A DNA stretch of 41,020 nucleotides from an uncultured Erysipelotrichaceae bacterium. GTDB taxonomy: Bacteria > Bacillota_I > Bacilli_A > RFN20 > CAG-826. Below are positions 17,982-27,552 of this stretch, one piece after another. The translations under genes were made by a program, and so were the position numbers. The notes beneath the pieces were generated by a model. That model made no database searches and was not told the origin of the DNA. It worked only from the letters and a program-made list of their open reading frames with translations. The stretch is taken from assembly GCA_947303755.1 (NCBI GenBank), contig CAMYZF010000003.1, positions 1 through 41,020 on the forward strand, in the 5' to 3' direction. Numbering within the stretch: the first letter of the stretch is position 1; every line of letters starts with the position of its first letter.

Positions 17982-20393
17982 ATGTTTTCCTCGAAAAAAG
18001 AATTTATCAAAGAATATCAGCTTCGCTTAGCAGAAAGATATGGTAATTCTGTTAGCGACGCTCACCCAACCGAACTTTATGATATTTTAGGCGAAATGGT
18101 TAGAGACTACGCTGGTAAATACTGGCGAGATACTCGTGACGTCGTCTTAAAAAAAGGAAAGAAACAATTAGTGTATTTTTCGATGGAGTTCTTAATTGGT
18201 CGTTTACTTACCAATAACTTACAAAATTTAGGCATCTATGATGTTGCTAAAGAAGGTCTAGAAGAATTAGGCATCGATATCAATATGCTCGAAGAGCAAG
18301 AAAGCGATGCTGGTCTTGGGAATGGTGGTTTAGGTCGACTTGCTGCCTGTTTCTTAGATTCAATCTCTTCCTTAGGCTATCCAGTCTTAGGAAATACTAT
18401 CCGTTACGAATACGGATTCTTCCGTCAATTAATTCAAAAAGGTCGTCAATTCGAAGTCCCAGATCAATGGTTAACCAATGGTTTTGTCTTTGAGACAAGA
18501 AAATCAAAACATGCGGTTGAAATTGAATTCGGCGGATCTTCTGAATCCTATATCAAAGAAGATGGTAGTTTCGGCTTAAGAACTGTTGGCGCCACTCACG
18601 TTAAGGCTGTTCCATACGATGTTTCTATCGTTGGTTATAACAACGGAGTTTGTAATACCTTAAGACTTTGGAGCGCTGAACCAAGTGAAGAAAACCTTCC
18701 AAAAGGTGTTCCATTCGAAGAATATCTCAATACTTTGAAAGAATTATCACATGGTCTTTATCCAGATGATTCCACTCAAAAAGGTCGTATTCTTAGACTT
18801 AGACAGCAATATTTCCTTGTTAGCAGTGGTCTTCAATCCATTTTAAGACAACATTATCGTCAATATAATACATTGCTTAACTTACACGAATACTATGTAT
18901 TTCAACTCAACGATACTCACCCAATCTTAGCGATTCCTGAATTAATGAGATTAATGATGGACGTATACGGCTATGGCTGGAATGAATCTTGGGAAGTAGT
19001 CACTAAAGCAATTGCTTATACAAACCACACCATTATGGCGGAAGCACTTGAAAAGTGGCCAATCGAATATGTCCAACAAGTTTGCCCACGTTGCTACATG
19101 ATCATTGAAGAAATCAACCGTAGATTCAATCAATTCCTAGATTCGAAAGGTGTTTCTCAAGGAACTAGATACGCGACTCAAATCATCAAAGATGGTTTGA
19201 TTCATATGACAAACCTCGCTATTTATGCTTCATTCTCCATCAATGGCGTTGCGAAATTACACACCGAGATTTTGAAGAAAGAAACCTTCAAAGACTTCTA
19301 TGAATTATTCCCAGAGAAGTTCAATAACAAGACAAATGGTGTCACTCAACGTAGATGGTTAATGTATTGCAACCCACGTTTAACTAAGTTAATCGATGAA
19401 CGAATTGGTAAAGCGTGGAAGACCGATATGGAAGATGAGATTATTAAACTCAAACCATATGCGACCGACAAAAAGACTAAAGATTTGTTCTTAGATATTA
19501 AGCACGAAAATAAAGTCAAATTGGCTAAATACATCAAAGAAAAGATGAATATCGATGTCGATGTTAATTCTATTTTTGATGTGCAAGTTAAAAGGCTTCA
19601 CGCTTACAAGCGTCAATTAATGAACGTGTTCCATATTATATATTTATATAATAGACTCAAATATGATCCAAACTTTAAGATCTATCCAAGAACCTTTATC
19701 TTTGGTGCAAAAGCTGCGCCAAGCTATGTCTACGCGAAAAAGATTATTCAATTAATCATCTCGGTTGCAGATATCGTTAATAACGATCCAGAAGTTAGCA
19801 AATACATGAAAGTTATCTTCATGGAAAACTATGGTGTCTCTTTGGCAGAGAAAATTATTCCTGCTGCCGATGTTAGTGAACAAATTTCAACAGCTTCAAA
19901 AGAAGCTAGTGGAACATCCAACATGAAGTTCATGATGAACGGTGCGATTACCTTAGGTACCTTAGATGGCGCTAACGTTGAAATTAAAGATTTCGTTGGT
20001 GATGAAAACTGTGTCATCTTCGGTTTAACTTCTGAAGAAGTCTTAAATTACTATGCAAATGGTGGATATTCGGCTTGGGAAGAATATCATAATAACCCGA
20101 TTGCTCATGAGATTATGGATTCACTTCGTAATGGACCATGGGTTACTAAGCCAGATAAATTCAATCTCATCTTTGATGAAATTATGAATAACAACGACTG
20201 CTATTTCATTCTCAAAGATTTACCAGAATACATTAAAGCTCAGCAAAAGATTGAGAAATTATATCTTGATCGCGATAAATGGGCCGAAATGTGCTTAATC
20301 AATATCGCTGGTAGTGGATTCTTCTCCTCTGACCGCACAATCAAAGACTATGTCAAAGACATTTGGCATTTACAAAAAGTCAACGAAAAATGA
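17982..20393 (+). CDS. glgP: Glycogen/maltodextrin phosphorylase
   Basis: VYFSMEFLIGRLL, LGNGGLGRLAACFLDS, PLP-site EASGTSNMKFMMNG. Confidence 0.98.
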   Translation: MFSSKKEFIKEYQLRLAERYGNSVSDAHPTELYDILGEMVRDYAGKYWRDTRDVVLKKGKKQLVYFSMEFLIGRLLTNNLQNLGIYDVAKEGLEELGIDINMLEEQESDAGLGNGGLGRLAACFLDSISSLGYPVLGNTIRYEYGFFRQLIQKGRQFEVPDQWLTNGFVFETRKSKHAVEIEFGGSSESYIKEDGSFGLRTVGATHVKAVPYDVSIVGYNNGVCNTLRLWSAEPSEENLPKGVPFEEYLNTLKELSHGLYPDDSTQKGRILRLRQQYFLVSSGLQSILRQHYRQYNTLLNLHEYYVFQLNDTHPILAIPELMRLMMDVYGYGWNESWEVVTKAIAYTNHTIMAEALEKWPIEYVQQVCPRCYMIIEEINRRFNQFLDSKGVSQGTRYATQIIKDGLIHMTNLAIYASFSINGVAKLHTEILKKETFKDFYELFPEKFNNKTNGVTQRRWLMYCNPRLTKLIDERIGKAWKTDMEDEIIKLKPYATDKKTKDLFLDIKHENKVKLAKYIKEKMNIDVDVNSIFDVQVKRLHAYKRQLMNVFHIIYLYNRLKYDPNFKIYPRTFIFGAKAAPSYVYAKKIIQLIISVADIVNNDPEVSKYMKVIFMENYGVSLAEKIIPAADVSEQISTASKEASGTSNMKFMMNGAITLGTLDGANVEIKDFVGDENCVIFGLTSEEVLNYYANGGYSAWEEYHNNPIAHEIMDSLRNGPWVTKPDKFNLIFDEIMNNNDCYFILKDLPEYIKAQQKIEKLYLDRDKWAEMCLINIAGSGFFSSDRTIKDYVKDIWHLQKVNEK

Positions 20394-20878
20394 TTAACTT
20401 AAAAGAATTATATTCTTTGCAAGCTAGTTTAGATGCAGAGATTGCGCAAAATCATCATGTTTCATACGAGACAACTTTTGAAAGACGCTTACTTGCTTTA
20501 ATCGTTGAGATTGGTGAACTCGCTAATGAAACAAGATGTTTTAAATATTGGTCTAGCAAAGGTCCATCTCCAAAAGAAGTTGTGATGGACGAATTTGCCG
20601 ATGGCATTCATTTCCTTCTTTCTTTAGGAATTCCACTTAAAACTACTAAGTTTGATTATGAGATTAAAAAAAGTGATTTAGATTTAACTCGACAAATTCA
20701 TGAAGTTTATAAAGCTGCGACCACATTATTAGATCATTATGATTTAGAGCATTATATCGATGCGTTCCAAAAATATCTCAACTTATCCGCATCAATCGGT
20801 ATGAGTGAAGACGAAATAATCTCTTCATACAAAGCCAAGTTAAAAGTTAATCATATTAGGCAAGAAACTAACTATTAA
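20390..20878 (+). CDS. Dimeric (MazG-like) dUTPase
   Basis: MINLKELYSLQASLD..., EIGELANETRCFKYW, DEFADGIHFLLSLG; ATGA overlap with glgP stop. Confidence 0.85.
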   Translation: MINLKELYSLQASLDAEIAQNHHVSYETTFERRLLALIVEIGELANETRCFKYWSSKGPSPKEVVMDEFADGIHFLLSLGIPLKTTKFDYEIKKSDLDLTRQIHEVYKAATTLLDHYDLEHYIDAFQKYLNLSASIGMSEDEIISSYKAKLKVNHIRQETNY

Positions 20879-20900
20879 AAAAGAGGCAAAGCCTCTTTTC
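20877..20900. terminator. Bidirectional terminator between dUTPase and DUF523
   Basis: AAAAGAGGCAAAGCCTCTTTTC. Confidence 0.85.
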
Positions 20901-20902
20901 TT

Positions 20903-21334
20903 TTACAATAATTTATCTATTTCGTTTTCGGAATATACTTCAATTCCGTGTTCTTTTAGCATTCTAGCGGTGACGCCCATTCCTGAAATCAATAAATCAG
21001 CGAAGTATCCGTCATAGATTTGGTGGGTTCCACAAGATGGAGATTTTTCTTTTAAAACCGCTTTTTTGATTCCAAGATACTTACACAAAGCTAAGGCTTT
21101 ATTAGCCCCTTTTTCAAATTCACGAGTAACATTTTTGCCTTCTTTATTAAACACTTGCGAACCCCTAATTTCATTAGGAATTCGAGGAGTATGTAATCCG
21201 CCTTCTACTTCGGGGCAAAAAAGCACCAATTCATATTTCTCTTTGAGCTTTTCGATATCTGGCCGATAGTTACTTTGACCTTTGTAATTTGTCTTTTCAC
21301 CAGCTAGACAAGCACTAATCAGGATTTTTTGCAT
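20903..21334 (-). CDS. DUF523 family protein
   Basis: MQKILISACLAGEKTNYKG...CPEVEGGL..PR.P.EI, KSPSCG. Confidence 0.9.
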   Translation of the reverse strand: MQKILISACLAGEKTNYKGQSNYRPDIEKLKEKYELVLFCPEVEGGLHTPRIPNEIRGSQVFNKEGKNVTREFEKGANKALALCKYLGIKKAVLKEKSPSCGTHQIYDGYFADLLISGMGVTARMLKEHGIEVYSENEIDKLL

Positions 21335-21340
21335 ATAATC

Positions 21341-21368
21341 ATTCTATCAAATAAGTAATATTTCACAA
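21341..21368 (-). promoter_or_regulatory. Promoter of the DUF523 gene, leaderless geometry
   Basis: Minus strand TTGTGA-16-TAGAAT, 6 nt, ATG; no SD. Confidence 0.55.
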
Positions 21369-21391
21369 TGAAATATAGTAAAATCATATAC

Positions 21392-22012
21392 ATGGATCAA
21401 AAACGATTTGAATTTGTTAAAAACGGAATAACTTATCCTGTTTTTGTTACATATAAAAGACAGAAAAATGTTTACTTTAGATTTAAAGATGGGAATTTTT
21501 ATATTTCCGCTCCTTATCGAACATCTAATAAATTTATTGCTTCTGGTATCGATAAATTCTTTAAAAGATTAGTGAATAAACCACGCAAAGAAATTGAACA
21601 TTTTTCCTTCGAAAATAATTATGTTTATCTTCTTGGGAATAAAGTAGGAATAGATTCCATAGATGTTAAAGATAATGGCGAATTGCAGGAATATTTAAAA
21701 AATATTGCTCTCAAAGTGTTGACCGAAGAAGTTAGAAAATTCGAAGCAATAATGGGAATAGATAAACCGTATAAAATTAGAGTTAAGAACACTTGTAGAC
21801 AATATGGATCTAATTCAAGAAAAACCCATACATTATCTTTTCAAATATCTTTGATACACTATTCGTTGGAGATAATTGATTCGGTAGTGGTACACGAGTT
21901 ATCTCACGAATTCGAAAGAAACCACCAAAAGGAGTTCTATGAGATTGTTTATAGATACTGTCCAAACTACAAGGAACTCCACAAAAAATTAAGAAAGGGA
22001 ATTCATCAATGA
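21392..22012 (+). CDS. YgjP/SprT-like zinc metallopeptidase (DUF45 type)
   Basis: VVHELSHEFERNHQKEFYEIVYRYCPNY metal-binding motif; start trimmed to ATG 21392. Confidence 0.8.
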   Translation: MDQKRFEFVKNGITYPVFVTYKRQKNVYFRFKDGNFYISAPYRTSNKFIASGIDKFFKRLVNKPRKEIEHFSFENNYVYLLGNKVGIDSIDVKDNGELQEYLKNIALKVLTEEVRKFEAIMGIDKPYKIRVKNTCRQYGSNSRKTHTLSFQISLIHYSLEIIDSVVVHELSHEFERNHQKEFYEIVYRYCPNYKELHKKLRKGIHQ

Positions 22013-22731
22013 TTAAAGAAATTAAATCTCGTCAAAACGAATTGATTAAAGAAGTTACAAAACTGAATTCTTCTAGTTATCGTAAAAAAGCTGGAATATT
22101 TAAAGTTGAAGGTTTTCATATGCTTGAAATGGCTTTTAAAGCAAAGGTCGTTACCAAAGTTTTTTCTTTGGAAAAATTAGAAGAAATTGATGAAAAAATC
22201 CCTCAATACATTGTCAGCAAAGAAGTGATGGAAAAAATTACAGAAACCAAATCACCTCAAGGTGTGGTGGCAGTTTGTAATTTACTTCCTAACAAGACAC
22301 CAATGAATAATAAAGTATTGTATCTAGATGGAGTTAGCGATCCGGGAAACCTTGGAACGATTTTAAGAACCGCTCTGGCTTTTGGTTTTAAAGATGTTGT
22401 TTTATCCAAAGAATGCTGTTCTATTTACAACGACAAAGTTTTGCAAGCATCTCAAGGCTCCATATTTAGTTTAAATATATCTAACGAATTTGATTTAGTG
22501 GAATTAAAGAAAAAAGGCTACAAGATTTTAGCAACCGAAATTAAAGGATCAATTGACTTAGAAAGCGTTAAAAAACCAGAAAAATTCGTTTTAGTTTTAG
22601 GTAATGAAGCGCACGGCGTTAGTGAAGATGTTTTAAAAATTGCCGATCAAAGAATACGAATTGATATTTCGGATATCGAATCGCTCAATGTTGCTATCGC
22701 TGGAGCGATTAGCATGTATCATCTCAAATAA
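22009..22731 (+). CDS. TrmH/SpoU-family RNA 2'-O-methyltransferase
   Basis: LDGVSDPGNLGTILRTALAFG, VLGNEAHGVS, SLNVAIAGAISMY. Confidence 0.93.
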   Translation: MIKEIKSRQNELIKEVTKLNSSSYRKKAGIFKVEGFHMLEMAFKAKVVTKVFSLEKLEEIDEKIPQYIVSKEVMEKITETKSPQGVVAVCNLLPNKTPMNNKVLYLDGVSDPGNLGTILRTALAFGFKDVVLSKECCSIYNDKVLQASQGSIFSLNISNEFDLVELKKKGYKILATEIKGSIDLESVKKPEKFVLVLGNEAHGVSEDVLKIADQRIRIDISDIESLNVAIAGAISMYHLK

Positions 22732-22809
22732 TAAATAAATTTATTAAGATAAGCAAAATCCCATTGTTTATATGGATAAATTTATATTTATCTTAACAAA
22801 CAAATACGA

Positions 22810-23035
22810 TATAATATTACTGCGTTGACGAGAAGTAGTAACTCCAGACACATCTATAAATAGGGAATGTGGAATAGTGGAACCCACAAGTTATAAATGG
22901 GAGCGAATTCACCTCTGAGCATGTTGATGAACAACCGTTAGTCGCGTTAAGACTTAGAGCAACTACAAAAATGTTGAAGAAGGATGGCACCACGGGGAAA
23001 CTCGTTCCTAGTGTGTCATTTTATTTTATAAAAAA
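22810..23035 (+). promoter_or_regulatory. T-box riboswitch (Phe, specifier TTC) for pheST
   Basis: TATAAT at 22810; specifier TTC 22908-22910 in GAATTCACCTCTGAGC; T-box GGATGGCACCACGGGGAAACTCGTTCC. Confidence 0.92.
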
Positions 23036-23046
23036 GGAGAAAATGT

Positions 23047-24087
23047 ATGGCAGAAGAATTCTCAAAAGTCAAAGAAGTTGAAGCTAAAGTTCTTGATGAA
23101 ATGTCAAAAGTTAATGATGAAGCCTCTTTAAAAGAGTTCCAAGAACAACATCTTTCAAAAAAGTCTGAATTATCACAGTTGATGTCAGAAATTAGAAATG
23201 TTGCGAATGAACAAAAGGCTAAATTTGGTCAAGCGGTCAACGAAGCTAGAAACAAAGTCATGGAAGCTTTCCAAAAGAAATCACAAGAAATCAATGATGC
23301 GATTATTGCCAAAAAGTTAGCGAGAGAAACCATTGATATTACTCTTCCTGGCTATAACTACAAAATGGGTGGAATCAATCCATTCTATTTAGTCCAAGAT
23401 GAAATTATTGATACATTTGTATCAATGGGCTATGAAGTTAAAGAAGGGCCAGATGTTGAATCTGATTACTATAACTTCGAAAGAATGAATATTCCTGCAA
23501 ATCATCCTGCTAGAGAAATGCAAGATTCTTTCTATATCAATCCAACCACTTTGCTTCGCACACATACTTCTCCAGAACAAGCTAGAGCGATGGATGAAAA
23601 AGAAGGTAAACCATTAATGATGATTTGCCCGGGCAAATGCTTTAGAAGAGATGATGATGATGTCACTCACTCCCATCAATTTGGACAAGTTGAAGGCTTA
23701 GTCGTCGGTAAAGGTATTACCTTAGCAAACTTAAAGGGAACCTTAGAATTATTCATCCGTAAAATGTTTGGTGAAAAACGTCAAGTTCGTTTCCGTGGAT
23801 CGTATTTCCCGTTTACCGAACCTTCGGTTGAAGTCGACGTCACTTGCATGAACTGCGGTGGTAAAGGCTGCTCAACCTGTAAGGGCACTGGCTACATCGA
23901 AATCTTAGGCGCTGGTATGGTTCATCCAAACGTCTTAAAGATGTCTGGCTATGATCCAGAAGTTTATAGTGGATTTGCTTTCGGCGTTGGCGTAGAACGT
24001 GTTGCAATGCTTAGATACGGCATCGATGATATCCGTAAGATATATCAAGGTGATGTTCGATTTATCGAACAATTCACTAGAAAATAA
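23047..24087 (+). CDS. pheS: Phenylalanine--tRNA ligase alpha subunit
   Basis: HTSPEQARAM, GKCFRRDDDDVTHSHQFGQVEGL, GFAFGVGVERVAML; SD AAGGAG. Confidence 0.98.
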   Translation: MAEEFSKVKEVEAKVLDEMSKVNDEASLKEFQEQHLSKKSELSQLMSEIRNVANEQKAKFGQAVNEARNKVMEAFQKKSQEINDAIIAKKLARETIDITLPGYNYKMGGINPFYLVQDEIIDTFVSMGYEVKEGPDVESDYYNFERMNIPANHPAREMQDSFYINPTTLLRTHTSPEQARAMDEKEGKPLMMICPGKCFRRDDDDVTHSHQFGQVEGLVVGKGITLANLKGTLELFIRKMFGEKRQVRFRGSYFPFTEPSVEVDVTCMNCGGKGCSTCKGTGYIEILGAGMVHPNVLKMSGYDPEVYSGFAFGVGVERVAMLRYGIDDIRKIYQGDVRFIEQFTRK

Positions 24088-24101
24088 GGAGGCAAACGAT
24101 C

Positions 24102-26495
24102 ATGAAAGTTTCACTTAATTTATTAAAGAAATTCGTTGATTTAGAAGGTTTAACTCCTGAAGAAATTGCGAAGAGATTAACCTTCGCTGGCGTAGAAGTT
24201 GAATCGATTGAAAAGATTGCTTCCGCTTCCAAAGTAGTAGTGGGTGAAGTCATCCACTGCGAGAATATGGAAAATAGTGACCACCTCCATGTTACTAAAG
24301 TAAACTGTGGTCCTAAATATGGAACACTCGATATCGTTTGTGGTGCTCCTAATTGCCGCAAAGGTCTAAAAGTCATCGTTGCTTTAGATGGCTGCGTCCT
24401 TCCAGGCGGCACAATTAAAAAAGGCCAAATTAGAGGCCATGAATCAAATGGTATGCTTTGCTCTTTGTTAGAGCTTGGTGTTGATTCCAAGTATTTAAGC
24501 GAAGAACAAACAAAAGGTATTGAAGAGCTTCCAGCTTCATTTGAAGTTGGTTCTGAAAATGTTTTAGAACTTTTAGGTTTAGATGATACCGTTTTAGATC
24601 TTAAACTTTTAGCGAACCGTTCTGACTTATATTCAGTCTTGAATATTGCGAAAGAAATTAAAACTTTATTCGGAAAAGAAGTTAATTTACCAAAGGCAAG
24701 TGTCAAAGAAACCTTCAAAGCAAACTTCAAAGTCGGCTCCGAAACTGAGAAATGTCCACAATTCTCCGCAAGAGTGGTGAAGGGCATTGTCACAAAGGAA
24801 TCACCAAGTTGGTTAAAAGAAGCTTTACGTTCCTCTGGTATTAGATCCATCAACAATATCGTTGATATTGGTAACTACATCATGCTTGTGACCGGTCAAC
24901 CACTTCACATGTATGACTTAGACAAGCTTGAAAAACAAGAACTTATTGTTCGTGATGATATTGAAGGCGATTTTGTCGCATTAGACGAAAAGACCTACAA
25001 ACTTCAAAAAGGCGATATTTGTATTACAAGTAATGGCAAAGTCATGTGTCTTGGTGGCGTCATGGGCTCTTTAGCCTGCGCAGTCGATGAAAAGACAAAA
25101 AACGTTGTTATTGAAGCCGCCAATTTCGATTACGCTTCTATTAGAAGAACCTCAATTAGACTCAATCTTAGCAGTGATTCTTCACAAAGATTTGTTAAAG
25201 GCATTAATCCAAATCAATATGACTATGTCATGGATTTAACTGCTGATCTTTTACTTTCATTAGCGGACGCCAAAGAAGTCGCAGAAGTTGATACTTATCT
25301 TAAAGAAAAGTATGTGCCAACCAAGATTAAATCTTCCGTTAAATACATCAATGGTAGATTAGGCACGTCCTTCTCAAAAGAAGAAGTATTAGGAGCTTTA
25401 AAAGCTGCTCATATTGAAGTGAAAGATAGCGGTGATGAATTAGAAGCTATTATTCCTGATCATCGTATTGATATCACTGGCGAAGCTGATTTAAGTGAAG
25501 AAGTGATTCGTATTTTAGGATTTGAACATATCGAGTCCAAATTACCAGTCACAGAATTATTTGTTGGCAAACTCGAACCAAATCTTGAAAAGAAACGTTC
25601 GGTTCGTTCTTATCTACGTGGAATTGGTCTTGACGAAGTCCTTTGCTATTCGTTAGTTGACAAAGATGAAATCGATGAATTTAGAATTCTAAACAAGGAT
25701 GAGGCCTACAAAGTTCTCAATCCATTAACCGATGAGCATCAATATGTTCGCACGAACTTGCTTCCATCATTGATGAACACTCTTATTTATAATAAGAATC
25801 ACTCAAACGATAATGTCGCAATCTTCGAAGTTAGTGATATTTATTCTCTTCCAGAACATAAATCAATCCATTTGGGCATCGCTTTAGTGGGTAATGATTT
25901 AAGAAGATATGCCTTAAAAGGTGAACCATATTCTTATTATCACCTAAAAGGTGTTATCGATTCTTTATTAGCCTTATTTGGTATCGATGAAAAACGTGCT
26001 GTTATTTCTCGACTCGAAGAGAAAGAATTCCATCCTGGAAAATCAGCATTACTTAAAATAGATGGTAAACCGGCAGCAGTGTTTGGCGAACTCCATCCAA
26101 ATACTTTAAAGAAGTATCATCTTGAGAAAGAAAATGTTTGTGTTCTCGAGTTCGATTTAAGCGTTCTTTTCGAGACCAAAACTTCTCTTAAAAAGATGTC
26201 CGAAATCTCCCGCTATCAAAGCGTAAAACGCGACTTTGCTTTCATCTTTGAAGACAAAGTTACTTCTAAAGAAGTAGTTCAAGAAGTATATCGTGTTAAT
26301 CGTGAACTCATTAAAGACGTTGAAGTGTTCGATGTTTATAAAGGTGAACACGTTAAAGAAGGTCATTATTCTATGGCGTTCTCCATCTATTTAAATAGCA
26401 ACGAAAAAACACTCGTTGATAAAGATATTTCCGCAGTTGAAGAAGCGGTTATTAAGGCTATCGAACTCAAGTTTGGAGCAGAACTTCGTAAATGA
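24102..26495 (+). CDS. pheT: Phenylalanine--tRNA ligase beta subunit
   Basis: Full-length with tRNA-binding domain (NCGPKYGTLDIVCGAPNCRKGLKV) and FDX-ACB domain; SD AAGGAGG. Confidence 0.98.
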   Translation: MKVSLNLLKKFVDLEGLTPEEIAKRLTFAGVEVESIEKIASASKVVVGEVIHCENMENSDHLHVTKVNCGPKYGTLDIVCGAPNCRKGLKVIVALDGCVLPGGTIKKGQIRGHESNGMLCSLLELGVDSKYLSEEQTKGIEELPASFEVGSENVLELLGLDDTVLDLKLLANRSDLYSVLNIAKEIKTLFGKEVNLPKASVKETFKANFKVGSETEKCPQFSARVVKGIVTKESPSWLKEALRSSGIRSINNIVDIGNYIMLVTGQPLHMYDLDKLEKQELIVRDDIEGDFVALDEKTYKLQKGDICITSNGKVMCLGGVMGSLACAVDEKTKNVVIEAANFDYASIRRTSIRLNLSSDSSQRFVKGINPNQYDYVMDLTADLLLSLADAKEVAEVDTYLKEKYVPTKIKSSVKYINGRLGTSFSKEEVLGALKAAHIEVKDSGDELEAIIPDHRIDITGEADLSEEVIRILGFEHIESKLPVTELFVGKLEPNLEKKRSVRSYLRGIGLDEVLCYSLVDKDEIDEFRILNKDEAYKVLNPLTDEHQYVRTNLLPSLMNTLIYNKNHSNDNVAIFEVSDIYSLPEHKSIHLGIALVGNDLRRYALKGEPYSYYHLKGVIDSLLALFGIDEKRAVISRLEEKEFHPGKSALLKIDGKPAAVFGELHPNTLKKYHLEKENVCVLEFDLSVLFETKTSLKKMSEISRYQSVKRDFAFIFEDKVTSKEVVQEVYRVNRELIKDVEVFDVYKGEHVKEGHYSMAFSIYLNSNEKTLVDKDISAVEEAVIKAIELKFGAELRK

Positions 26496-26992
26496 TAAAA
26501 ATTGACGTTTCAAAATTACCATATTCCAAAGAAGTTATTCTTAAAGAAAACGTGGTTTTTGACGTCGAAAAATTTCCTTGCCATCTTCCCCTAATTGAAG
26601 TTAAAAAAGCGGAAGTAGAAGCAAGAGTAAACCGCTACGAAGATTTCATTTATGTTAACTTAATAGTTAAAGCAGACGTAATCTTACAGTGTTCTTATTC
26701 CTTAAAACCTTTCGAATCAAATGTTAAAGGAGACGAAGAAATGCATTTCGCTTCTTATGTTGAAGAAGGTGATGATGATTTGATTGTTTACAAAGGCAAT
26801 TCAATCGAGCTTGATAAATATATTTTTGATCTAATTTCTGCATCTGTTCCTCTTTCTCCAAAAGCACCTGGAGCCAAGCTTCCTAGTAGTGGCAAAGATT
26901 ACCGCGTCATTAGCATCGATGAATTTGCTAAGGAAAAAGAAGAAAAAAGCGATCCAAGATTTGATGCTCTAAAAGACTTGCATTTAGATTAA
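26492..26992 (+). CDS. DUF177/YceD family protein
   Basis: YceD-like size and sequence (LQCSYSLKPFE...); overlaps pheT stop. Confidence 0.75.
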   Translation: MIKIDVSKLPYSKEVILKENVVFDVEKFPCHLPLIEVKKAEVEARVNRYEDFIYVNLIVKADVILQCSYSLKPFESNVKGDEEMHFASYVEEGDDDLIVYKGNSIELDKYIFDLISASVPLSPKAPGAKLPSSGKDYRVISIDEFAKEKEEKSDPRFDALKDLHLD

Positions 26993-27004
26993 GTTTTACA
27001 AAGT

Positions 27005-27032
27005 AAACGTCGCCTCTAGCGGCGTTTTTCTT
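27005..27032 (+). terminator. Intrinsic terminator after pheST-yceD
   Basis: AACGTCGCCTCTAGCGGCGTTTTTC. Confidence 0.85.
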
Positions 27033-27063
27033 TTGCTTAGCATTAATTTTTTAAAATTACCTA

Positions 27064-27118
27064 TTTACAACAATTAGGGGATTTCACTATAATTGAAATA
27101 TAAAGTGGGAGAAAGTGG
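27064..27118 (+). promoter_or_regulatory. mraZ promoter with tandem MraZ boxes
   Basis: TTTACA-18-TATAAT (27064-27069/27088-27093), then AAAGTGG at 27102-27108 and 27112-27118 with 10-nt period. Confidence 0.85.
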
Positions 27119-27123
27119 TAAAA

Positions 27124-27552
27124 ATGTTTTTCGGGTCGTTTGAACATACTTTAGACGAAAAGAACCGCCTTTTAATTCCTTCTCGTTTACGAGGCGAACT
27201 TGGTTCAAAAGTTTTTATCATGAAAGGATATGAGGGATCTTTATCTCTTTATCCAGAGAATCAATTTTCTAAATACATCGAAAAACTCGAACATTTACCA
27301 TACGAATCTAAACTCTCACGTGATATTGAAAGAATTTCGCTTAGTAGCGTTTTTGAGATCGATGTTGACAAAGTCAATCGTATCCAAATCCCAACCGCTT
27401 TGATCAATAAATACAGCATCTCCAAAGAAGTTGTGGTAGTTGGTGTTATCAATCACATTGAAATCTGGTCAAAAGCTAAATGGGAAGAATATCTCAAAAC
27501 TAATGAAAAAGAATTTGAAGCGAAATCGGAAGAATTACTTAAAAATGTCTAA
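27124..27552 (+). CDS. mraZ: Transcriptional regulator MraZ
   Basis: MFFGSFEHTLDEKNRLLIPSRLR; start trimmed from GTG 27115, which is inside an MraZ box. Confidence 0.96.
   Translation: MFFGSFEHTLDEKNRLLIPSRLRGELGSKVFIMKGYEGSLSLYPENQFSKYIEKLEHLPYESKLSRDIERISLSSVFEIDVDKVNRIQIPTALINKYSISKEVVVVGVINHIEIWSKAKWEEYLKTNEKEFEAKSEELLKNV

Noticed and set aside
19634-19653. Perfect inverted repeat TATTATATA-TT-TATATAATA inside glgP
   Set aside because: Encodes HIIYLYNR in glgP; AT-rich chance palindrome within coding sequence is more likely than a regulatory site
22725-22800. AT-rich palindromes (AATAAATTTATT; GATAAAT-TTAT-ATTTATC) before the pheS T-box
   Set aside because: Low-complexity AT sequence; may be a weak terminator of the methyltransferase gene, but no clean GC stem or T run
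23647-23661. GATGATGATGATG microsatellite-like run in pheS
   Set aside because: Encodes the conserved RRDDDDVTHSHQFGQ region of PheS; not a phase-variable repeat
24077-24856. 259-aa minus-strand ORF inside pheT
   Set aside because: Antisense to clearly coding pheT; Ser/Pro/Thr-rich composition typical of a shadow ORF; no SD
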